A DNA stretch of 64,000 nucleotides, from positions 501,501 through 565,500 of the forward strand of contig NZ_JBBOWV010000001.1 of assembly GCF_038007305.1 (NCBI RefSeq), written 5' to 3'. Origin of the DNA: Solibacillus sp. FSL W7-1436 (GTDB lineage: Bacteria > Bacillota > Bacilli > Bacillales_A > Planococcaceae). Positions 9,847 through 19,200 of this stretch are shown in pieces (the stretch's first letter is position 1; every line of letters begins with the position of its first letter). The notes under the pieces are model-generated. The model saw only the letters and a list, made by a program, of their open reading frames with translations, searched no databases and had not been told where the DNA came from. The translations under genes and the position numbers were made by a program.

Positions 9847-9863
9847 TCCTCTTCGTTCGTTCT

Positions 9864-10670
9864 CTATTTCATATACAAATCGATTAATTCATAGCATCTT
9901 TCTTTTGTTAACTGGGCTTGTGTGCTTACATACTGTAAAGTTTCCATCGATCCGCCTTTATATTGTAATGCGGCCTCTGTTGCCTTTTCATCGCGATATT
10001 CTACCCAGTCATGCTGCTCTACTCTTAATATGCTCATGTCATCAGGTGGCAGGTTGTTTTTAAGTTCAGCATAGATTTCATTTAATAGCTGATCCCATTG
10101 TGAATATACTTCACCCTGGGCTTCTGTTATTTCTGCTTGTGTCCCTTGATCGAAAATTTTGTCCAACTCTTTTACACTTTTTTCAACCTCTGCTAATTTA
10201 GCTAGGTATCTTTCCTTCAAGCTGACAGATGAATCTTCGGATGACTTAGTTTCCCCAGGTGGGGGATTGCCTTCTTCGTCACCGTTAACGGAATTTTGTT
10301 CAAAGTTCTCTCTAATGCTTTTATTAATTTCCTGTTCGGCTTCTTCAATCATGTTTTCCAGATTAGTTTTTAAATTGTTTTCCAATTTAGGATTTTCCAG
10401 TAGTGTATGAGCTTTATCCAAAACACCATCCCAATCAGCATGGCTTCTTGCTTCTTCTACTTCTTTAAATGCAAGAAGCTGTGCGTGTAAATTTTTTGTT
10501 TCTTCGTCGAATTGGCTATCCCCTGAATTTTGCTCTATTAATGTTAACGCTTTATCATATTCTTCATTTTCCAACGCTACGATGACTTTGTCTTTTAGTT
10601 GTTCCTCGCTTTCAGTACCGCAGCCAACTAACAATAAGCAAACGGTAAACATTCCTACTAATTTTTTCAA
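9864..10670 (-). CDS. Secreted lipoprotein of unknown function, helical
   Basis: 268-residue lipoprotein with signal peptide and lipobox LVGC (Cys17). The mature part is charged and helical. Its first half reads like TPR-type repeats (EQLKDKVIVALENEEYDKALTLIEQ..), then a low-complexity Glu/Pro/Ser linker (about residues 127-150) leads to a second helical domain ending TKERCYELIDLYMK. The start is TTG with GAAGGAAA upstream, chosen because it yields a normal lipoprotein signal. I do not recognise a named family. It lies directly before a decayed lipoprotein/kinase locus on the same strand. Confidence 0.65.
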   Translation of the reverse strand: MKKLVGMFTVCLLLVGCGTESEEQLKDKVIVALENEEYDKALTLIEQNSGDSQFDEETKNLHAQLLAFKEVEEARSHADWDGVLDKAHTLLENPKLENNLKTNLENMIEEAEQEINKSIRENFEQNSVNGDEEGNPPPGETKSSEDSSVSLKERYLAKLAEVEKSVKELDKIFDQGTQAEITEAQGEVYSQWDQLLNEIYAELKNNLPPDDMSILRVEQHDWVEYRDEKATEAALQYKGGSMETLQYVSTQAQLTKERCYELIDLYMK

Positions 10671-10689
10671 GTTGTTTTCCTTCTCTCTG

Positions 10690-10978
10690 TTATAGGCTGT
10701 TATTTAAGGGCAATTCAATACAAACTTCTGTACCTTTTCCATATGCACTATTCACTTCAATTGTCCCGCCGTGCTTTAAAATAATCGACGGATTTTACAT
10801 CGGCTTTATAAAAAGATTTTATAATAAATTGTAATTGTTCTTCCTTTATTCCCATTCCATCTTGCTGCTCTGGTGAAGTAATTAAATCATTTGGAGATTT
10901 TACAAGGTCGCATCCCGCAAGCAATGTAATCATTAAAATCGTCGCCCATCCAATGCTTCTTTTCATGTGCATACGCAC
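10690..10978 (-). pseudogene. Scar: lipoprotein signal peptide fused to histidine kinase C-terminal remnants
   Basis: The open frame 10757-10978 begins as a lipoprotein (lipobox LLAGC, then DLVKSPNDLITSPE). It then continues with DGMGIKEEQLQFIIKSFYKAD, which reads like the ATP-lid (N/G1 box) region of a histidine kinase. Near 10785-10800 the frame shifts: in the next frame IILKHGGTIEVNSAYGKGTEVCIELPL, the last part of a HATPase_c domain, runs to a stop near 10693. The piece between the two boxes (normally containing GTGLGL) is missing. I read this as two genes joined by deletion, then an internal deletion with frameshift. The response regulator is absent. Confidence 0.65.
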
Positions 10979-11225
10979 CCCTAACTAATGCTCGCTTTGA
11001 TCATTTCCAAAACACTACAAATTGGAATAAGTTTATTATAAAGCCAACTCCTGTAGAAAGAGTTACAAAAAGGTTACAGTTCAGTTTGCTTATCACATAC
11101 TTTCCCAAGTTTTTGAAAACTCCCCCTCCTATATTTTACCCTCTTTAAGGCCATTATTATTAATATAAAAAAAGTCGAAAGAACCAGGGTAATTGGTCAA
11201 ATTGAATCAAATTGTCCATCAATTG

Positions 11226-11254
11226 TTGACGATTAATCGTTTAAGGCGTAGCAT
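11226..11254 (+). promoter_or_regulatory. Candidate sigma-A promoter of siderophore operon
   Basis: TTGACG at 11226-11231, a 17-bp spacer, then TAGCAT at 11249-11254, just upstream of the Fur box. The -10 match is imperfect. The rest of 10979-11225 is AT-rich with nothing recognised. Confidence 0.45.
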
Positions 11255-11270
11255 AACCGTTACAACACAA

Positions 11271-11285
11271 TGATAATGATTATCA
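11271..11285. promoter_or_regulatory. Fur box upstream of dhbE
   Basis: TGATAATGATTATCA, a perfect 7-1-7 inverted repeat matching the Bacillus Fur core, 46 bp before the dhbE ATG. It predicts repression when iron is plentiful. Confidence 0.9.
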
Positions 11286-11330
11286 ATATCATTAATCTAT
11301 ATGTTAAGTAATTGAAGGAGGTTTCAGCCT

Positions 11331-12941
11331 ATGTTGAATGGATTTACACCGTGGCCTGCTGATCGAGCTGAATTTTATCGGGAGACTGGTTGTTGGGTAG
11401 GTTTAACTTTCGGCCAGATGCTTGAAGATCGAGCCCGTCAATTTGCTGACAATGTGGCGGTTATTGATGATGTACGGTCGCTTACTTATGCACAGCTTAA
11501 TGAACGTGTGGACCAGTTGGCAACAGGACTTTTGCTGCTTGGTATCCAGAAAGAGGATCGTGTCGTTGTACAGCTTCCGAATGTGGCGGGTTATGTGGAA
11601 ATTGTATTTGCCCTGTTTAAGATTGGTGCATTGCCTGTCTTTTCGCTTCCTTCTCACCGTGACAATGAGATTCGCTATTTTTGCGATTTTGCGGAGGCGA
11701 AGGCTTATATCGTAATGGATCGTTTTGGGGGCTTTGACTACCGTGGTCTTGCGCGAGAAGTTCAGCAGGAAGTTCCTTCGCTGGAGCATGTCATCGTTCT
11801 TGGCGATGCGCAGGAGTTTGTATCATTTGATTCACTATTCAGTACACAATCTATTGAATTCCCGGAAGTTAGAGGGAGCGAAGTAGCATTCTTGCAGCTG
11901 TCTGGTGGAAGTACAGGAATTTCAAAGCTGATTCCGAGAACGCATGATGAATACATGTATACGATTAAGTTGAGTGTTGAACAATGCCAGGTGACCGAAG
12001 AGACGGTATTTTTGGTTGTGCTACCGGTTTCTCATAATTATCCGATGAGTTCCCCGGGGATATTAGGGGTCCTTTATGCTGGCGGTAAAATCGTTTTAAG
12101 TTCTTCGCCTAGTCCGGATGTTGCATTCCCGCTTATTGAAAAGCATCGTGTGACAATGGTGCCGCTTGTTCCTTCCCTTGCGCTGCATTGGCTGGATATA
12201 AAGCCGAATCATACGGAGGATTTATCAAGCTTGAAAGTCATGCTTGTTGGCGGCTCAAAATTCAGTGCTGAAGCGGCGAAACGGGTACGTCCTGTATTTG
12301 ATTGTCAGCTGCAGCAAGTATTCGGGATGGCGGAAGGTTTGGTTAATTACACAAAATTGGATGATCCTGATGAAATCGTCATTCATACACAAGGTCGCCC
12401 GATGTCCCCTTATGATGAGGTGAAAATTGTCGACGATGAAGATCAGGAACTGCCTACTGGTGAGACAGGTCATCTGTTGACGCGTGGACCTTATACAATC
12501 CAAGGATACTATAAAGCGCCTGAACATAATGAAAAAGCGTTCACAAAAGATGGCTTTTACCGGACAGGTGATATTGTTCGATGCACGAAAGATGGTTATT
12601 TAATCGTAGAAGGCCGAGCGAAGGACCAAATTAACCGCGGCGGGGAAAAAATCGCGGCGGAAGAAGTGGAAAATATGCTGCTTGCCCACCCTGCTATCCA
12701 TGATGCGGCAATTGTCGGGATGCCTGATTACTATATGGGCGAAAAAAGCTGTGCCTTCATTATTCTAAGAAATGCGGATGTAACAAAACGCCAGTTGAAG
12801 TCATTCTTGCGTGAACGCGGGCTGGCTACTTATAAAATTCCGGATGAAATCTTATTTGTAGAGCAATTTCCGCTGACACACCTTGGCAAAGTCTCGAAAA
12901 AGGATTTGCGCCATTTACTTGAACAGCAACTGCAACATTAA
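11331..12941 (+). CDS. dhbE: 2,3-dihydroxybenzoate-AMP ligase
   Basis: Stand-alone aryl-acid adenylating enzyme that activates 2,3-dihydroxybenzoate with ATP and loads it on an aryl carrier protein. It has 536 residues, near the 539 of B. subtilis DhbE. Motifs are QLSGGSTGISKLIPRTHDEY (A3), VFGMAEGL (A5), YRTGDIVR (A7), GRAKDQINRGGEKIAAEEVE (A8) and LGKVSKKDLR with the catalytic Lys (A10). The N-terminus FTPWPADRAEFYRETGCWVG is typical of EntE/DhbE. GGAGG is 11 bp before the ATG. It is the first gene of the plus-strand siderophore unit, behind a Fur box. Confidence 0.95.
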   Translation: MLNGFTPWPADRAEFYRETGCWVGLTFGQMLEDRARQFADNVAVIDDVRSLTYAQLNERVDQLATGLLLLGIQKEDRVVVQLPNVAGYVEIVFALFKIGALPVFSLPSHRDNEIRYFCDFAEAKAYIVMDRFGGFDYRGLAREVQQEVPSLEHVIVLGDAQEFVSFDSLFSTQSIEFPEVRGSEVAFLQLSGGSTGISKLIPRTHDEYMYTIKLSVEQCQVTEETVFLVVLPVSHNYPMSSPGILGVLYAGGKIVLSSSPSPDVAFPLIEKHRVTMVPLVPSLALHWLDIKPNHTEDLSSLKVMLVGGSKFSAEAAKRVRPVFDCQLQQVFGMAEGLVNYTKLDDPDEIVIHTQGRPMSPYDEVKIVDDEDQELPTGETGHLLTRGPYTIQGYYKAPEHNEKAFTKDGFYRTGDIVRCTKDGYLIVEGRAKDQINRGGEKIAAEEVENMLLAHPAIHDAAIVGMPDYYMGEKSCAFIILRNADVTKRQLKSFLRERGLATYKIPDEILFVEQFPLTHLGKVSKKDLRHLLEQQLQH

Positions 12942-12974
12942 AATACTGAATATTAAGAAAAGAAGGTTGATAAT

Positions 12975-13229
12975 ATGACAACTCAAACTGACTTTACAAT
13001 AGAACAGCTACGCGAACTTGTTGCTCAATATGTGACAGAACCGATTGATACGATTTCGGATGAAGATTATTTACTGGATGTCGGAATCGATTCCATCACG
13101 ATGATGACAATCGTTGAAGAACTCCGTCAAAAAGGCTTTGCACTTACATTCATACAGCTTGCCGATGAGCCAACAATCTACGGGTGGCATCGTCTGATCA
13201 AACAATCGATGGCAGATTACGGAGGTTGA
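12975..13229 (+). CDS. Stand-alone aryl carrier protein for siderophore synthesis
   Basis: 84-residue carrier protein. The phosphopantetheine attachment motif is DVGIDSITMM (Ser near residue 39). In B. subtilis and E. coli this domain is the C-terminal part of the isochorismatase (DhbB/EntB); here it is a separate gene between dhbE and dhbF, and the isochorismatase at 25156 lacks it. It should carry the dihydroxybenzoyl group from DhbE to the first condensation domain of DhbF. AAGAAGG precedes the ATG. Its stop lies 5 bp before the dhbF start, so translation is probably coupled. Confidence 0.85.
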   Translation: MTTQTDFTIEQLRELVAQYVTEPIDTISDEDYLLDVGIDSITMMTIVEELRQKGFALTFIQLADEPTIYGWHRLIKQSMADYGG

Positions 13230-13234
13230 GTCGA

Positions 13235-16200
13235 ATGGCTGAATTACGTTTCCCTTTAACTGAAGCTGCCGCAGGGATTTGGTATGCCCACCATTTAACG
13301 GAAAGCCCTTTATACAATACAGCGGAGTACTTACATATTCAGGCTCCGATCGATTCCAAACTGCTGTTACAGGCAGTCAATGCCACAATTGAGAGCGCGG
13401 TTGGACTACATATCCAATGTTCGGAGGAAGAAGGCTCACTTTTCCAGACGATTCCTTCTTCGGTTCAATTTCATTCTCAACAGATTAGTTGTTCAACGGC
13501 TGAAGCGTTTCAACATATGCAGGAAGATGTCGGAACATTGCTTGATTTAACAAAGGACAACTTTGTACGCGCCATTTTATTTTCGGTATCTGCCGAAGAA
13601 CATTTTCTTTATTTGCGAATTCACCATCTTGTCAGTGATGCGTATAGTTTCCGGTTACTGTTCCAGCAAATTTCCGAGCGCTATTCGGCATTGACACATA
13701 ACGAATCCTTTACAAAGCAGTTTGGTGACTATGTTCAGATGGTGGAGCAGGAAGTTCAGTACAAAACTTCCGACAAGGCAACGGCGGACGCTGCCTACTG
13801 GTTATCCAAAATGCAAGGAACCGAAGTCATTTCGCTTAGCAGAAAAAAGAGTGGTCGAATGGGACAGGTCATTTTGCACCCCTCTTCCCTTTCTTCCGCT
13901 ACATGGGCGAAATTAGAAACATACAGTAAACAGCTGCACGTCAACATACAGGAAGTCGTTACTGCAGCAGTTATTGCCTACACAAAACGGATGACACAGG
14001 CAGAGGATATCATTGTCGGCATTCCGATGATGAACCGTTTTGGTCATAAATCACTGTCCGTACCAAGTACACGAGTAAATGTTTTGCCTTTACGTGTGAC
14101 TTTTACATCTGTGGAAACTTTTGAACAGCTATGCATAAATGTGAAAAGCTTCATGACCGAGTTGAAACAGCACCAAATGTACCGTCAAGAACAGCTGCGC
14201 CGTGATTTGCGGCTGACAACCGATGACCAGTTGTATGGTCCGGAAATTAATTTCATGCCTTTTTATGAAAACTATCTATTAGGGAATGTCGAGGTGGAGC
14301 ACAAAAAAATTGTGACAGGACCTGTAGAAGATATTTCATTCAATTTCTACAACACGCCGCATGGTATGCAGTTTGATCTTGTAGCCAACTCGGACCTTTA
14401 TGACCAGGCTGAAGTGGAACGTCATGCCGCGCGTTTCCTCCAATTACTTGAGTTATTGGTGGATCAAGCTGACACACCGCTGTTCAACTTGCCATTGCTA
14501 TTACAAGAAGAAGCGGCAATATTTGAGGCAAAACAAGGTCCTGCCAGTGAGATGAAAAATGCTACGGTGTATGAATTATTCAAAAAACAGATGGAGCATA
14601 TGCCTGGTGCGACCGCTGTTCAGATGAATGATACACCGATTTCCTATGCAGAACTGGATCTGCTTGTCGGTCGGATTGCGCATCAGCTGAAAGTGCATGA
14701 CATTGGGCTCGAAGACTTTGTTGGAATTTGCATGGACCGTTCGATTGAAATGGTCGCAACGATGCTCGCCTGCTTCAAGGTAGGTGCTGCCTATATTCCG
14801 ATGGACCCTACTTATCCGACAGAACGACTGCTTTATATGATCGAGGATGCTCGTCCTAAAATTGTGCTCGTTAACAGTGAAGTTTCTTTTAATGAAGAAG
14901 GAACTCCCATTGTGCCGTTACAGCCTTCCAAGCAAATTTACGAACCGATTGCCTCTTGTATCGGACAAACAGCTTATATGATTTATACGTCTGGATCTAC
15001 CGGAAATCCAAAAGGTGTCGTTGTTGAAATGCCAGGTTTGGTTAACTTTTTACAGGCGATGCAGCGTCAATTCACATTATGTGAAGAAGATAATTTACTG
15101 GCGATTACAACGGTTTCTTTCGATATTTCGGCATTGGAGCTTTATTTACCGCTGCTGTACGGGGCATCCATTCATCTGGCGACAAAGGAACAAGTACAAG
15201 ATCCGGTTGTGATGCAGTCACTGATTCAGCAGCAAAACATTTCCATCATGCAGGCTACACCGACTGTTTGGCAAATGATTGTACAGTACGCAAAAGATGC
15301 GCTGAACGGACTTACTGTACTTGTCGGTGGTGAAGCCCTTTCAAAAAGTCTTGCGCAGGCACTACTGGAAGCAGGTGCAACCGTTCACAATATGTATGGA
15401 CCTACCGAAACAACAATCTGGTCAACTTACACGGAAATTCGCCCGCAAGATGCCCCTTCATTAGGTACTGCAATCGACCGGACAGACATTTATGTGCTCG
15501 ATGCCATGCTTCAGCCCGTTCCGATTGGTGTCGTTGGTGAATTGTATATTGCTGGTGACGGATTGGCTCGCTGTTATCATAATCGTCCATCCCTAACAGC
15601 TGAGCGTTTTGTTGCACATCCATTTGCTGCAGGGAAACGCATATACCGGACAGGAGATTTAGTTGTGTGGCAGGAGGATGGCAGCCTTCATTATGTTAGC
15701 CGTGCCGACCATCAAGTAAAAATTCGCGGTTTTCGCATTGAATTGGGCGAAATCGAAAATGCGCTTGAAGAAATGACTTCGATTGAACAAGCCGTTGTGA
15801 TGATCCGTGAAGATCAGCCGGGTCATAAACAAATCGTTGCCTATGTTGTTGGGAATGAAACGGAGCAACAGTGCAGACTGCAGCTAGGAGAACGTTTGCC
15901 GGATTATATGATACCTGCTCATTTTGTTTTCATGGAAGCCTTCCCATTAACGAATAACGGTAAGGTTGACCGAAAGATGTTGCCGCAGCCTCATGTTTTG
16001 AACATTGAAAAAGCGAAACCGACAACACGTACTGAAGAAACGATTTGCGCATTCTTTGAAGATATTTTGAATCTGCCATCAGTGGGAATCGATGAAAATT
16101 TCTTCCAGCTAGGAGGGCATTCCCTGCTCGCAACCGAGCTGCTGTTGGCATTACGGAAAACATTTGCTATCGATTTATCGATCTCTGTTATTTTCAATCA

Positions 16201-19200
16201 GCCTACTGTAAAAGAGCTGGCACAAGCAGTGGAACAGGCAAAGAAAAAGACGTTCGCTGTAATCGACAGACAGCATGTTGAAAGAATTCCTTTATCGCAT
16301 GCACAGCGCAGTTTATGGTTTATCCAGCAGCTGGAGGAATCAAGCGCTTCTTATAATATTCCGCTTGTTTATACATTTGAACAGCCGATCGATGTATTAA
16401 AACTGATTAAAGCCATTGGTAAAGTAGCAGAAAAACATGCTATTTTACGTACGATATATCCTGCAGTGGATGGGGTGCCCTATCAGCTGATCATTGAGGA
16501 TCCACCGAAAGTGCTGATTGAGGAATTGAGCCCAGAAGAAGTGCCGTCTCAAATCAATGCGTGCACACGCTATGCTTTTGATTTGAAACAGGAACCCGGC
16601 TTCCGTGTAACGCTCATTAATACGAACACATTGGTCGTTGTATTCCATCATATTAGTGCGGATGGCTGGTCACTTGCGACATTCACTGAAGATCTGCAGC
16701 TTGCCTATGATGGCCATGAGCTTGAGCCGTTAACGATTCAATACCATGACTTTGCGGTTTGGCAGCAAACGCACGGTGTTTATACAGATGACAACCTCGC
16801 TTATTGGACGGAAAAACTAAAACATGTCCCGGATGAGATTGAGCTTGTCCGCGATGGGAAGCGTCAATTGCAGTCGAAACCAACAAGCGAAACATTAACG
16901 TTTACAATCGATTCCGCGCTTCACGGACAATTGCAGCAGCTTGCCAAAGATGAACAGGCAACACTTTACATGGTGCTACAAAGTGGATTCTTAGCCCTCA
17001 TGACAAAGCTCGGTGCAGGTGAAGATCTGATTCTCGGTAGCCCTATTGCGGGTCGCGATCAGGAAGAACTGCTGGCGAACGTCGGGATGTTCATCAATAC
17101 GGTGGCAATGCGTACGGATACTTCCGGGGATCCTCATTTTACAGCATTACTGGAACGCGTAAAACAAACATCGATTGAGGCAATGGAGCACCAATATGTT
17201 CCTTTTGACCATATAGTCGAAGCATTAAAGCCGACACGCGTTCCTTCGCAGCACCCGATTTTCCAGATTATGTTTGCCTTACAGAATACGCCTCAGCCAT
17301 CACTTGTAATGGAAGGTCAAAATGCCGACATTCAGCTGCATACGGTTGGGCAGCCGAAATTCGATTTGAATATCGAGGTGCGGGAGGTATATCTAGCCGA
17401 GCAGCCTAATGGAATCGAAGTACAGGTGGAATACCGAACAGATTTATATGAAGCAAAAACAGTTGCCGCTCTAATGGAACGCTATGTAATCGTCCTGCAG
17501 CAGGCGTTGCATAATCCGGCCATTTCAGAATTGAATGTGCTGTTGGAACAGGAACAAGAAAAAATCCTGCTTAACTGGAATCCGAAAGGCCATGTAAGCA
17601 AGCAAAAAACGATTGCCGAACAATTCGAAGCGATTGTGGAAATGCATCCCGAACGAATTGCCGTAAGTGACGAAAAAGAAGGGCTAACTTATACCGATTT
17701 GAACCGTAAAGCGAACCAGTTAGCGCATCTTTTACTGGAAAAAGGCGTTACATCTGAAACATTTGTCGCACTGTTAATGCCGCGTTCAACCGATATGATT
17801 GTCAGTATTTTAGCCGTTTTAAAAACCGGCGCTGCCTATGTGCCGATCGATCCGGTTTATCCGCAAGACCGTATTGACTATATTTTGAATGATTCAAACC
17901 CGAGCTGTTTAATCACTTCCGAAGACTTGAAGCCGTCTGCAGAAGCGACGCCTGCGATGGAAGTGCTTGTAATGGAGGAGCTTTCGCTTACTTCATTCCC
18001 TGCTGAAAATACGGAACATAACAATCAGCCAATGAATCCGGCTTATGTCATCTATACTTCCGGTTCAACAGGCCGACCAAAAGGTGTGGTTATTCCCAAC
18101 CAAAACGTTATCCGCTTATTTGATGCAACAGATAAATGGTTTCATTTTAACGAAGAAGATCGCTTGTCGCTGTTCCATTCCTATGCCTTTGACTTTTCCG
18201 TATGGGAAATATGGGGAGCCCTGTTATACGGTGGCGAGCTCGTAATTATCCCGTACAATGTCAGCCGCTCTCCCATCGACTTTTTGACATTGCTTGCAGA
18301 CAAGAAAATTACGGTGCTGAACCAGACACCATCTGCCTTTTATCAGCTCATGACCATTGATAAAGAACATCCCGAACTGTCCGAACAACTGGCACTTCGC
18401 TACATTGTGTTTGGCGGGGAGGCACTTAATCTGACGCGTTTACAGGAATGGTATGACCGACATCCGGCAGATGCCCCTACCCTTGTGAATATGTACGGCA
18501 TTACCGAGACAACTGTCCATGTCAGCTACTTAAGTTTAAATGAAGAACTGAGCCAGTCACAGGCGAATAGTCTGATCGGCACGGCGATTCCCGATTTAAA
18601 CATCTATGTCCTTGATGGGCAGTTAAAACCTGTTCCTCCCGGTGTTGTCGGCGAAATGTATGTTTCTGGAGAAGGCTTGGCACAAGGCTATTTAAACCGC
18701 GCTTCCTTAACGGCAGAACGTTTTATCGCCAACCCTTATGGAATTCCGGGAAGCCGGATGTACCGAACAGGCGATCTGGCTCGCTGGACGAAAAACGGCG
18801 AACTGGACTATATCGGACGCATTGACCACCAAGTGAAAATACGCGGTTTCCGCATTGAGCTTGGCGAGATTGAACAAGTCCTTCTGAAACATCCGCAAAT
18901 CGCACAGGCAGCTGTCATTGCGAGAGAAGATCGAAAAGAAGATGTCCGCTTGGCTGCCTACTATGTTCCGGAGCAAGGCACGGATGTAACCGAACAAATG
19001 TTGAAAGAATTCGTTTCCCGTTCGCTACCGGCCTATATGGTTCCTTCAAGCTGCACTTGCCTGGAGCAGATGCCGCTTACCGCCAACGGAAAACTGGATA
19101 CGAAGCAGCTCCCTGCACCTGTCATTACATTGCAGGAACTTGTATTGCCGAAAACACCGCAGGAAACATTGCTTTGTGAACTGTTCTGCGAAGTACTGAA

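Noticed and set aside
13184-13234. Upstream in-frame start for dhbF
   Set aside because: It lies inside the carrier-protein gene and lacks a ribosome site; GGAGG precedes the ATG at 13235.
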